From Phalacrocorax aristotelis (Eukaryota > Chordata > Aves > Suliformes > Phalacrocoracidae): a DNA stretch of 64,000 nucleotides. The notes beneath the pieces were generated by a model. That model ran no database searches, was not told the origin of the DNA, and saw only the letters and a list, made by a program, of their open reading frames with translations. This document shows positions 43,701 through 54,300 of this stretch, one piece after another. The DNA is taken from contig NC_134283.1 in assembly GCF_949628215.1 (NCBI RefSeq), positions 21,988,975 through 22,052,974 on the forward strand, written 5' to 3'. Numbering within the stretch: position 1 is the first letter of the stretch; each line of letters opens with the position of its first letter. The position numbers were made by a program, and so were the translations under genes.

Positions 43701-44925
43701 CCCACGAGATCGTGGAGAAAATCTGTAACCATCATTACCGGGACCCGGTTGAGGAAGATTGTCCTGCAGACCTGCGGAAAGTCATTGACCAGTGCCGGGC
43801 CTTTGACCCTTCCCAACGCCCTTCTGCTGAGGGTAAGCATCCTGGACATCTGCTCCCCACTCCACAGGCACTTTGTATCCCTCAATGAGCTGCTTCGGGG
43901 GTCAGTTTGCCCCTTATTTGCCATATGAATTTGTCTGGCTTTGTGTTTTCGGCTCGCTCCTTCACCTACCTTCTTATGCTAACGAGTCCCCTAATAGTAG
44001 ATCTCTTTTTTTCCTGTGGTGTGATGGTTCCTACGGTTAACTTTTATCCACACCTTGACAATAATCACCAGGCTGTTCATTTGGCATCACATAACAGTAA
44101 GCTTTTTCTCTCAGACAAGCGGCAAACTGGGAGCAGGGGTGCGTGAGTTAATCCCCACTCAGGTCCTGCACATCCTGTAAGCTGGAGGAACAGCCATGAC
44201 ACAGTGCAGGAACATTTCCTGCCTTGGGCTTTGAGCAATCAACTGCCATCTTGGGAACTGCTCCACAGCGGGGAAGATTTCACTGTCTTTGAAGTTGGTC
44301 TGGGTCTGATCAGATAAATAATTGGTGTCTGTTGGAATATTTAACAGAAACAGCAGGAAAAGATAGAAGAACCAGTGTGGAGATGGTTGCCATACAAGAG
44401 ATATGGGGACTGTGCTGGAGAAACCACCCAGCTCCTGCTGCGTGCAGCCTCTCTGTACCCCCGGCTCCCAACAGCAGCTCCCCCAGCAGACCCTGCTGCA
44501 GGGAGTTGCCCCTGCTGAAGTGAAAACACCAAAAAAATAATCAGAGAAGGTGGCAAAGCTGCACTGAGGATAGAGCATGTATTGCTTACTCTAATCCAAC
44601 ACCCAGCCATGACTGTGTTGTGCTGACCTGGAAGGATATCTTCTCACAGCTGTTTCCAGGCACCTCTGTATATACCTGGCTGCTTCTCTTTGGGCTGTAC
44701 TTACCTGTGTCTGCTCGGGGCTCTCCCTGCTAATGGCTGCCCAGTCACGCTGGCCTGAGGAGAGAGGGACTTCATGGTTATCAGCAAGGAAAAGCTATCT
44801 TCTCATCATGGGGAAGGGGAAAGCGTACAACAAATATTCTGTTTTGATTAATGCCGTCCTTGTGTTTTGCAGAGATTGTAGACTTGCTGGCTGACCTGGA
44901 GAAAAGCAGAAACCAAGGAACTTAA
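40281..44925 (+). CDS. MLKL: MLKL, mixed lineage kinase domain-like pseudokinase (complete, 485 aa predicted)
   Basis: MLKL is the terminal effector of necroptosis. Phosphorylation of its pseudokinase domain frees the N-terminal four-helix bundle, which oligomerises and damages the plasma membrane. Ten coding exons are seen: 40281-40737, 40918-41031, 41136-41310, 41419-41516, 41650-41785, 42303-42387, 42812-42960, 43161-43210, 43692-43832 and 44873-44925. They give 1458 bases, 485 codons plus TAA (human 471). Residues 1-125 are amphipathic helices ([32 protein letters not shown]), 130-190 fit the brace helices, and about 195-470 is the pseudokinase. The pseudokinase keeps the beta3 lysine in VAIKTFK (K238) and the hinge region MEYCKHGTL. 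The catalytic-loop HRD is replaced by HGC (338-340) and DFG by GFE (358-360), so it should be catalytically dead, as in the family. S366/S367 align with human T357/S358. An in-frame GTG at 40257 is not used as start because an acceptor ends there. Confidence 0.95.
40918..41031 (+). CDS. MLKL: MLKL coding exon 2, brace region
   Basis: The acceptor is TTCCCAG and the donor is GAGC|GTAAGT. It encodes [20 protein letters not shown], then [16 protein letters not shown], a helical brace between the bundle and the pseudokinase. Confidence 0.88.
41136..41310 (+). CDS. MLKL: MLKL coding exon 3, start of the pseudokinase N-lobe
   Basis: The preceding intron is only 104 bases. The acceptor GGGAGCAG is the first that gives a workable intron and the right phase (C|GC Arg), and the donor is CAGT|GTGAGT. 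It encodes [20 protein letters not shown], then [20 protein letters not shown] with the beta3 lysine. Confidence 0.85.
41419..41516 (+). CDS. MLKL: MLKL coding exon 4
   Basis: The acceptor is TTCTGCAG and the donor is AAAG|GTAGGA. It encodes [20 protein letters not shown], then [12 protein letters not shown], strongly matching human MLKL ([20 protein letters not shown]). Confidence 0.96.
41650..41785 (+). CDS. MLKL: MLKL coding exon 5
   Basis: The acceptor is CCTTGCAG and the donor is ACAG|GTAAGC. It encodes [20 protein letters not shown], then [19 protein letters not shown] (hinge and C-lobe helices). Confidence 0.96.
42303..42387 (+). CDS. MLKL: MLKL coding exon 6, pseudo-catalytic loop
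   Basis: The acceptor is GGCTGCAG and the donor is GAAG|GTAAGG. It encodes [20 protein letters not shown], then [11 protein letters not shown] stands where an active kinase has HRD. Confidence 0.93.
42812..42960 (+). CDS. MLKL: MLKL coding exon 7, pseudo-DFG and activation loop
   Basis: The acceptor is CTCAATCAG and the donor is ACAG|GTGTGT. It encodes [20 protein letters not shown], then [16 protein letters not shown] replaces DFG. The two serines of ESS align with the RIPK3 target residues of human MLKL. Confidence 0.94.
43161..43210 (+). CDS. MLKL: MLKL coding exon 8
   Basis: A 50-base exon with acceptor CCTTCCAG and donor GAAG|GTGAGA. It encodes [18 protein letters not shown], the conserved kinase-fold helix F region. 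Confidence 0.96.
43692..43832 (+). CDS. MLKL: MLKL coding exon 9
   Basis: The acceptor is TTTTGTAG and the donor is GAGG|GTAAGC. It encodes [20 protein letters not shown], then [20 protein letters not shown] and QRPSAE. This is the end of the kinase C-lobe. Confidence 0.96.
43833..44872 (+). other. MLKL: MLKL last intron
   Basis: A 1.04 kb intron between the QRPSAE exon and the short terminal exon. No other exon or recognised repeat was seen. Confidence 0.8.
44873..44925 (+). CDS. MLKL: MLKL terminal coding exon
   Basis: The acceptor is TTTTGCAG. It encodes [17 protein letters not shown] followed by TAA, matching the human end EILKKLSTFSK in position and phase. Confidence 0.93.
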
Positions 44926-45290
44926 CTGCAGAAGCAGGGCTAGGTGACCAAGAGCAGCTGGATGCCTCAGAAAGCAAGTCAAGGGAAAGCAGCGGGTCTC
45001 CTCCTGCAGGCCAGAGCGTGCCACTTGCCCCACTTCCCCGCCTTGGCAGAGACTGATCGTACAATACACGTGTATTTGTTTCTGTGTGATGAGACCTTCA
45101 CCTCTCCAACCGGCCGTGCCTGTGTTCGCCTCGGAGGTGGCCAGCGGGTGACAGCACCCTGCCACAGGCTCTGCCCCGAGACAGGCCGCCCTCAGGGGTA
45201 CGAAGGGAGGCTGGAAGCAACACCGGTGGCTGGTGGGAGGGCAGGGGGCAGGCGACATGGCGGGCTTCTCCTCAACCCCAGCGGGGCCAG
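44926..45290 (+). other. MLKL 3' UTR and very short MLKL-RFWD3 spacer
   Basis: No coding exon is seen. The 3' end of MLKL is unclear. AATACA at about 45062 followed by GTGT/T-rich sequence is the best weak poly(A) signal, and no canonical AATAAA is present before the RFWD3 CpG island. Confidence 0.45.
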
Positions 45291-45589
45291 GGTCCCTCGG
45301 GGCTCCTTCCTCAAGGCTGAGCGACCACCGCCGCCGCGGCAACGCCCCGCCTACCTCGAGCCCTATTTGAATCCTCTACGGCTCCCGCTCATTTCACCGC
45401 AGCGGCGGCTCCCCCAATAGAAACGTGCTCCCCGCCGCTTGCCCCGCCCCCTATGGCCGTCAGCGGTTTCACCGCCCAATCAGCCGGGAGCTCCCTACTG
45501 CACTCTGGCCAATCAGAACAGGCTCTGCCTCCCCTCGGCCCCCTTTACCCTCCGTTCCCTCGGATAGACGAACGGAGAAGTTGGCCAAT

Positions 45590-45701
45590 GAGGGAGCGGC
45601 GCTGGCTCCGATTCGCCTAATAGAAGCGGAAGCAGCGGTGGTGGGGGTGGGGCGGCGCGGCGCGGCGCGGAGCAGAGCAGGGCGGTTGGGTCTGCTGGCA
45701 G
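45590..45701 (+). other. RFWD3: Probable non-coding first exon of RFWD3
   Basis: The exon ends at the good donor CTGGCAG|GTGAGC (45701/45702). The transcription start is not visible from sequence. It is placed downstream of the last CCAAT box by inference. The next exon starts at 47985, two bases before the ATG. Confidence 0.5.
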
Positions 45702-47984
45702 GTGAGCTGAGAGGTGGTGGGGTCCTGTTCGGCCCGGCCCGGCCCGGCCCGGCCCGGCCCGGCCCGGCCCAGCCCAGCCCAGTGTTCCCGAGCACCGCGA
45801 GCGCGGCTGGGCCTCTGCAATCGGCCGCTGGGCTCTCTTGGTTCCCTCGGGGCCGGGCGGTGGGAGGCCCGTTGATAGCGGCCCCCTCCGGGTGATGGCG
45901 GTCTCCGGGCTGAGAGGCGGTGAGGCGCCGGCGGGGAGGTCGGGGATGGCGTCCCGAGTGCGTGGGGCTCTCCTCTCTCCCGCCCCGTTTATGTGAGTGG
46001 CTCTTAGTTAAAATAAGAGAGCCCTGTAAAAAGCCAGAAATAAAACCATGCTTGTGGAGCGTGCACTTAATTTTGGGTGGCGTTTGGGTTTTTTTGGTTG
46101 ATTTTATATTACAGTAGGTGCAGTATAACTCCTGGAGATACAGAGCAGGGCCTGGGTTTGCCTGACCGCGGTGAGGAGGCCCTCCACAAGAGGAGGCTTG
46201 TGCTTCAGCTTTCTGGTTAGTGTCGCAGAGGCCTCTGCGAAGCTGCCTGCTGCACCACTTCGCCAACTCTTGTGATGTGACAGCAACTCTTGGGTTTTTC
46301 TCATCTGAGCCCAAGAAGCTTGTTTATGGAGAGCTTCCATCTGCTGGCTCCTCTGGCATCTGCTGCATGGGCAGCTGGCTGTCTCAAGGAAGCACTGGCC
46401 TTTGCCTCCTTCAGGAAGACTCCAAGATTTAATGGTGAAAATGCCAGTATTCATGTCTCTTTTTTTAAATTAAGAAATATGTAGGCTTAGTTAACCCACA
46501 ATGGTGATTGTATTTTTAAGTCTCACAGTTAATTTATAGGAAAAATAAGGATCTGTTATGCTTATAGCTGGCAATTTTATCACGAATGTGAGTTTAGTGC
46601 TAGAGAAGTAGTACTTGATCATTGATTACTGGTATGTCTTGACTGTATGACTGTTCTGGTGGGAGGTGGCACTCAACATCTATTTTTGGGCTAACTTAGG
46701 CTGAATTAGTAATTAGCAGTTTCTAGATTAGAACTTCTTAAAAGATCTGTAAAAATATGTGAGCATATGTCCCCCTCTAGTAATTGCTGTATATGTTTTC
46801 TAGTTATGCTTTGTACTAAAAGCAGCCAGTCTGTTGGCACAGTGTCTAGCCTAATAAGTTTTGGTGTGTGCTTTGGGCTCTTAAGTAATGCTTAAGGTCT
46901 GCAGTTCCCAAGGCCTTTCAGGTTTATGACAGTTTATGTTTTCTTTGAGAATGTGAATGACCTTCAGCAGCTTGCAGCATTTAATCCACACACCTTCTCC
47001 GAGAAAGGATTATTTTTTTTTTACTTTGGCACACCTATTTATTCGATTAATGAAATAATCTTGAACTTGTTTCTCTTGTAAGCCTGCCTGTAGAACACGG
47101 TGACTAAAGTGCCCTAATTTGGTGGTTGACAGCAGCATAATAATTAGCAATGCACAGGCTGTTGCCTCCTCTGTTTTCCTTCCAAACCTAAGGTAGTACT
47201 TCAGTTTAGGAGGTAACCTGAAATCTTTATCCCAAAGATGGTTGCAGGGCAACCATCCTTAAATAATATATGTGAGGTTTTACTGCAAATTCATGTTTAT
47301 TTAGTCTCAGGCTGAATATGGATCCACAAACACTGATGCTGGAGGTGACTTGCTACCCAGCACGTGTCAATTGTGGATTCTGCTGCGATACCCTTTCTGG
47401 GTTGGCACAGTGCTTGTGAATATAAAGTAACTGAAAGGCCTGTTAAGTGAGCTGTGGGAAAGGGTTGCAGTGATCTGTTACTGTAATGGATTTTTATTCA
47501 AAGAGACTTGGAAAATAAACCCACCTCCTGAGAGCAATGCGATGGACAAAGAACTGCATTGTACAGCTTGTTTCTGGCTGTGTAAGTGGGTGTCAGTGCA
47601 GTGCTGCTCACCATGGAGAATCTCTAGAATATATGGAAACTGCATTCTCCAAGATCCATGCGAAATCCTTAGCATTCCATATTCATCCAGAGGCTTACTT
47701 AAGCCAATTTTGCAACGTGCCTTTGGTGCTAGCTGCTGTTGAGCCAAAGGCTTTGAGTCCAGGACTCTGGGAGGGCACTGCTTGCTATGCCAGCTCACAT
47801 TCCTCTGTCAACTTGAGATGGTTTAGCTTTGCTGCATGTCTAAGGCGAAAGCACAAATTGTCTCTCAAGTCTGAATTCCAAAGGCTTTTGTAGTCACTGA
47901 CTGCAGCACCTGATTCTTGCCATTGTCAGGCTAGAATCAGGGCGGAAGACTTGTAAATGCTAGTGTTTTTTTAACTCTTCACAG
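45702..47984 (+). other. RFWD3: RFWD3 intron 1
   Basis: About 2.3 kb that begins CpG-rich and turns AT-rich after 46 kb. No exon with family resemblance was seen. Confidence 0.6.
45731..45780. repeat. (GGCCC)8(AGCCC)2 pentanucleotide repeat in RFWD3 intron 1
   Basis: Eight perfect GGCCC units are followed by two AGCCC units, starting 30 bases after the RFWD3 first-exon donor. The tract is extremely CpG-rich on both strands and probably length-variable. Confidence 0.93.
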
Positions 47985-47986
47985 AA

Positions 47987-48366
47987 ATGGCTCAAGAAGA
48001 GATGGAAGTTGATCTCCAGCAGGCGGCTGGCTACTCTGTAGAGAACCTCAGGACGTTTTTCACCGAGCCCTCTGGTTATGCTGTGCTGTCATCCCATGCT
48101 TCAGTGCTCAGTGAAGGAGACAGCATTACAGTTCTCCCTGCTGATGACGCTGTTGTCATACCAAATGCTGACACAACAAGAGAAGCGGCTGCTGAGCCTG
48201 AGCCACAGTTGAGTCCTGCCCTGGCTCTCAACAGACTGCAAAGGCTGCAAGGGGTGTTTGATCCGTATCGGCCGTTGCCTGTGCCGCAGGTCACACAGCG
48301 TCTGCGAGTCACGAGAGCTCGCAGGCAACAGAGAATTGGTGGTTCCCAGAGGACTGTCAGTGCCAG
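47987..48366 (+). CDS. RFWD3: RFWD3 first coding exon
   Basis: The exon begins at 47985 after CTTCACAG, with ATG at 47987 and donor CCAG|GTAAAG. It encodes [20 protein letters not shown] and ends with [10 protein letters not shown], which aligns with human GGSQRTDSAR. Confidence 0.93.
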
Positions 48367-51300
48367 GTAAAGCAGAAATGAAATTGGATCTGAACTGTAC
48401 TCTTATCAAGTCTGGCATCAGTTTAAAACTGCCTTGTCTCCTGGCTTATAGAGCCCAGCTCAGTCCAGGTGTGTGGTTGTGGCCAAATTCTGGGCAGCTC
48501 ACATACCATTTAAGCTTGATAATGGCACGGTGCTTTCTGATCTCTTCCGGCAGGATCTTTGCTCTTTTTGAGCAAATTCCCGTTTCTTATGTTGGCAGTG
48601 GTGGTGTTGACTTCTGAGCCCTTCTATACTTTCCATGTTGCTTGCAGAGCTTCTGCTCACACTGTTCCCTCTGCTCTGCCAGATTCCTGTTGGTGCTCCC
48701 TGCAGCAGTGTTGACACTTGGCAGTTCCAACCAGCATTTAGCTCAGAGGAGCTTGTGCTCTGTTTTGCATTTCACCTTTGATTTGTGGATTGCCTGATTA
48801 GGTTTTCTGGTGACAATTGCTGCAGAAACATTCACAAACGTGCAAACTAATATTTTTCTGTAGGTTTTTTTTTTTTTGTTACCTCCAGGCACGGAAAATA
48901 AAAATTCTGTGTTTAATAACATTTGTGATGTGTTTAAAGGGTGGTGAGTGGGGATGCTCTCCAGCTAGAAAGAAATCCCCGTTTCTGGTTTGTTTGGGTT
49001 TTGTCTCATCTTTGTAGCTTCTGTAAATGCCAAGGGTGAAATTGTAATTAATGGGAGCATTGCCTTTAAATTCAGCGAGACCAAGAACTACTCTCCTTCC
49101 AGATGATTAAACATAACTGTACTGTTTGCCCTTGGATTGCATCTGAAGGTCACGGTAGTTCTTGGGGCTAGAAGGCAACCTGACAAACTTCTGCTTTGAA
49201 TCTGAAGGATAATTGAGTTGGTAGCTGAACTGATCGGGGGAGAGGGGAGGATGTTTCTATCCAAGGATGAAGTTCCAGTAGAAAAGAAGAGGGAAAGTAG
49301 AAAGACTGGGCACAGAGTAGTCAATGGAATGAGGCTCTGGTACAAACCTCGTCTGCCTAATATTACCAGCAGCTGTGGGAACCAGGTCTGGGTTAGAGTT
49401 GGAGGTACCAATTAGAGGATCCTTATGCTATTGGTGAACAACACTTCTTTGCTTTCCTTCTCCCTCCAACCCCACCCCCACCCCTACCCCAAAGGAAGAC
49501 TATAATTGTTGTTAAGAGAATGAGATTTTCTTTGAGCTGAGCAAAATGAGTGGTTGCTGGATGGTACCACTGATTATTCATGAAGTGGGCAATTGTGTGG
49601 GATTGCCCACTTACCAGAGAAAGGCTGTCTTGATAACTTTGCCCTCCTGTTGCAGTCAGAGCCTAGGAATTTTACTGCAAACAAGCATGGAGAAACATGC
49701 TGAGTCTTTCCTTTACATCAAATAACTGTGGTTTTTATTTCTTGTGTTTCTGGACTCAGGACAGCATTGGACAGTTACTTTCAACTCAGCAGGACCCAAG
49801 AGCCAGCTACAGGACCAGTTCCACATCTGGATCCCTTGCATATTGCAAGGCCCAGCCAGGAACACAGCTCAGATGAAACCATAGAAGTGAGCAACTCTGA
49901 CAACAGCACCTCGGAGGAGGAGGAAGCAGTGGAGGCTGCACCACTGCTGTTACCATCAGCCCAGGAGACACCTCCAGCAGCTAGCTCAGGAGGTTTGTGC
50001 TATATTTGAGCTGTGTAGAGGCTTATTTCAGAAACTCGTCTTGCTGCTTTAAAATTCAGTGGGGAAATTTTTGAGCTTCACAACAGTGCTAAGAGAGCAT
50101 TATGCCCACAGCTGACGGGAGCGGGTTGCTACCACAAGGCTTTCTGGCAAGCAGTTCCTAAGAGCAGTAGCAGCAATGGGTGATTGCTGCTGTAATGCTA
50201 AATACAATCTTTTTGCTGGATGCTGCTTGTGCCAAATCCTGGAAATGTTCAGAATAACTTCAAATTTGGCAATTATTACTTAGCACACTTTCGCTGTTGT
50301 ATGTTATCAAGGAGTATTGTTGAAGACATCAAGTCACATCTCTGGAGATCAGCAGTGCTTTCAGTTTTTGGAGAAGGATCAGATCTAGTTGTTTTTTTTT
50401 TTTAATTACTTGCGGTTTCAGTCTGCTTCGTTTTAGATGTTTTCATTCTTGTAACTTGTGACACTTAGCTGAGGAGGTAGAGATACTTAGGACAGTGGGC
50501 TTTTCATTTGTGTCTTTCTTTTCTTGGCTTTTTTTTGGCTCGCAATATGTTATCCAAACTCGTGTTCACAGGCTGCCACACACTTCAGTGACGTTGTTTG
50601 TGATGAACATACGCGATTGATGTCAGAGTGACAAATAGTTAACTTGCTAATCAAGGTTATTGATGCCTAGAGAATATGAGAACAAGATTATTTTATTTTT
50701 TTTTTTTTACCTCAGTCTCTAAGGAATGTCCTTATGCTTCACTCTCTGCCCTAAGCTTTGGTTTTGGTTGGCCAGCCCACCTTGACACCTTTTTTTGAGG
50801 GTACATCCATGAGGTGTCTTTTGACCAGATTCATTCCTCTTGCTCTGAGCTGGTCTTACACGTGACAGGAGCTCAAGCTGTTAAGTGCTGTCTAATATTG
50901 CATGAACATATGCTCTCTGTTGGGTTTTCTGGCATCCCCTTGTCTTTTTTGCTTATATAAGCGACTGGTTCCTGTTCAGCCCTGAACCATAGAGGCTGAA
51001 CACTTTATTGAGGTTAGCCAGGGTTAGGTGATGCCTCTCCACTGGATCAGGAATATCTGCCTCTAATACTAATCATGGCTAATAACTTGTTTTGTCAGGA
51101 GATGGGAGGAGATGATGACTTCTGCTCCTTTTTTAGTATGCTAGGGCATCCAAACGTAGTGTTTCTGTGTGCCCATGTGTCAACAGAAGGGCTAACAGAG
51201 GCCTGCTACAAAAACATATGGGCCAGCAGAATTGATAGTTCAGATAAGCAGTTTTCCAGCTGGTAGTTAAGTCAGGGTGAATGGACAGATAGCATATGGT

Positions 51301-54300
51301 AAATGCTTTCTTGGCACATGAAATATGCATGCTTAGATCCCTTGGCAAAATAACTGCTGCATATTGGTGTCTGTCTTTTGTCCAGGCATTATTAGAGGCA
51401 GGGGTGTAACCTTACATCAGCCTAACTCTAGACCTATATGCAGGTATTCTTATTTCCAGCAGGTCAGAAAATCCTGATAATAATGGCTGTCTTTAAAAAC
51501 CTCTCCTTTTTCACTGAAACTCTGCTGCCTTTTATAAAAGAAAACATAAAGTTCTTTAGTGCTACTGTTGGTGACTAGAAGGGCTTACACACAAACCGCC
51601 TGACCTTCGGCACCCAGGACACTGATCTGAAGCTTTGTATCTAATCTGTGCTGTTGCTGCACTGCTTACCTTGTGCCCCAATGGTTTCAGATCAAGTCAA
51701 GTTGGACTTCCTTTTCCCCTGTTAGGTGTCAGTTCATTTAAGCAATGCTTTCTTTAGTTTCCAGTCAGGTCCAAGCAGAGCCACCCCAAGCTTTGTCTCA
51801 AGCTTCTGCGGAACACAGTAGTCATGGAGATGAAGAGGCTGAAGTCCAGCAAAAGCAGGTAAGGAGACCTAAATTCTTTAGGAGACAGATTAAGTATGGT
51901 AAATGCTGCATTTGTCTAAAAAAGTTCATGTGTTTGGTTTTGTTGTTAGCTTTTTTCTTTTTTAATTTTTAATCCTAGAGAACTCCACTAAAGAAACTGG
52001 AGCCATCAGTTCCTGTTGCACCGCTGGATGAGGAAGAAGGGGATACCTGTGCGATCTGCTTTGAGCAGTGGACCAATGCTGGGGACCACCGTCTCTCGGC
52101 ATTGCGGTGTGGGCACCTGTTTGGTTATACCTGCATTGAAAGATGGCTCAAGGGGCAGGGAGGGAAGTGCCCCCAGGTAAAATGTACATTTATGTGCACT
52201 GGAACAACTTGCTATCTAGTAACTTCTGCTACAGTTGCTTGCTGCATGGAGCAGTTGTACTGTACCTTTGCCTGCTGCCGCAAATAAGAAAAATCACCAT
52301 TATTTTGATGTAACTAGGCCAGGAACAACTAGCACTGCTTTAAAGCGAGGATTTCGGCTTGAATTTTTCTCCTGAAGCGGACCATTTGTGAGTAGTAACT
52401 TGGAAGTTTGGGAGTTCAAGTGCTAAACCTGTAATTGGTTTCAGAACACTGCACTGTGGTCCTGGAGTGTGGGAATGGCAGACAGATTCCTAGAAGCAAT
52501 TAACAAAACATAAAGAATATGTTTTTGGACAAGAAATCTGTTTTAGAATTATTTTCAGGTGGTTAATTTTCTGTTTTGAACTGCGTCTGCTTTTGCAGCC
52601 TTTAAGCAGATCAGGTTGTTTAGGTAGCTTTCAGAGAGTGAACTGTGAAACAAGCTGCATCATTTAATGTCTATTTGCGAGTGGTAGATCCTCTTTTTGG
52701 TTTTGTTTCCATGGGTAATATAGATCTCTTTCAATTAGGTCTACATCTCTCTGTGATGTGCTTCCATTCCTTATTGCTTTTCTCCAGAAAGTAATGATGA
52801 CAAAAAATAGGTCAACAAGTACCTTGCAAATAGGATTCAGTTCTGCCACTTTCCAAATGGGTGGCTGGAAGCCCAGGGTTTCTTTGGCTTTGTCATTTTG
52901 AGAGCTTCCATGCTCTTGCTTGACTTAGTGCAGGATTCCCTCCTTTCAACAAGAAACTTTGTGTTGATATGCGCTGTGATTAAACCTAAAGAATCACTGT
53001 TGCCATAGCAAAGGCCCAAACTTTATTTTTCTTATCCCTGACAATTCTGTGTAAGCTTTTCTTCACCCAATCCAGATCTGGACAGGATTCCCAGAGACCT
53101 TCCCAGCATCTTTGCTGTTTGGAATTTTGTGACTGCTTTCTTCTTGAACCCTAAACAGCTCGTAAGGGGTGGTTGCTCCTCTTCTAGTGATGTAATTACC
53201 AAAAATTTCCTGAAAGAACTTCTTGCTCTGGAGGGAACCTTGCAGCTAAATCATCTTCCCTTCATTTTCAGTCACTGTCCTTTGTGACTGAGCATTCTCT
53301 AATTGAATAGCACAGAGCTGCTGTGTGTGGTGCTCTGTATACTAAGTGGCTTGAGTGCAAGTTACTGTGAAATTGCAGCACTCCTGATCCTGCCAGTGAC
53401 AGCTGCTGGCTGCCAGGAAAGCCATCTTGGCCACTTACTGCTCTGCAAGGCAGCCCTTTACAAAGGGAGGGGAGTTGTCTCATCAGAAACTGCTGCCCGT
53501 GATATCTTTGTGCTACTAAATAATAGAAGTCTGCATTTAAAGCGCACGTAGCAATTTAATGTTCAGCATAGGTTACTTGATCTGAGTATTCACTGCCTCT
53601 TTTCTGATAAACAAAGCCTATTTGCAAAACAGTAAGCTTGCAGATGCCATAATTTCTTCCAAGTCCCAATTCAGGGAGGTATTATCCCTTCCTTTTAAGG
53701 TGAATCTAAAGTACTAAATGGTCACAGCCAGATGCACAAAACTATTGAACTCTCTGACTCTCTGTGTATCACTGAAATCAGTGGGATGTCAGTGTTTCAC
53801 ACTGGCACTGGAATGGAATCTATAAAAATGGATTTGGGCCCACATGATTTGATCGAGGAAATATGGTATGTAAATAATAGAGTTGGGAGTATACTCAGGG
53901 GTTACCAAATTGTTGTCTGTTGCCCAAGCAGCCAGTCTCAATATTTTCAAAATAGAAGTTGGGCTGGTGTTTTGTTTCAGATCTTTTTTCTCCCCCTTTG
54001 TCTGTTTTAGTTATGGTTTTTGGGGTTTTTTTTTGGTCCCTGGAACTTACCTGACCATGCTACATTGGTGGTGCTTTAGCAGAACCAATTTAGTGGGAAG
54101 CAAGGGGATGCATTATGAAAGGTGCGATAGGATGCACGACCTCAACTGTTGTTGCAGCTCCAATTAGAGGAGCTCTGGTGTCAGTCTGAAAGAGTGTCTT
54201 GCAAATATGCTGTGGTATGCTCATGTTTTTGTGGACTTGTTCTTAAGTAGACAACCCCTCCCTTCAGAGATATAAGGATTTTTCAAAGTAATGCCTTTCA

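Larger units (their letters stand above)
45290..45960 (+). promoter_or_regulatory. RFWD3: CpG-island promoter of RFWD3 with four CCAAT boxes
   Basis: GC- and CpG-rich sequence holds CCAAT at 45414-45418, 45476-45480, 45509-45513 and 45585-45589, plus GC boxes (CCCCGCCCCC at about 45441). There is no TATA box near the likely start. Several spaced CCAAT boxes are typical of NF-Y-driven, cell-cycle-linked promoters, which suits a DNA-repair ligase. The family-level function is known, the use of these boxes is inferred. Confidence 0.7.
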
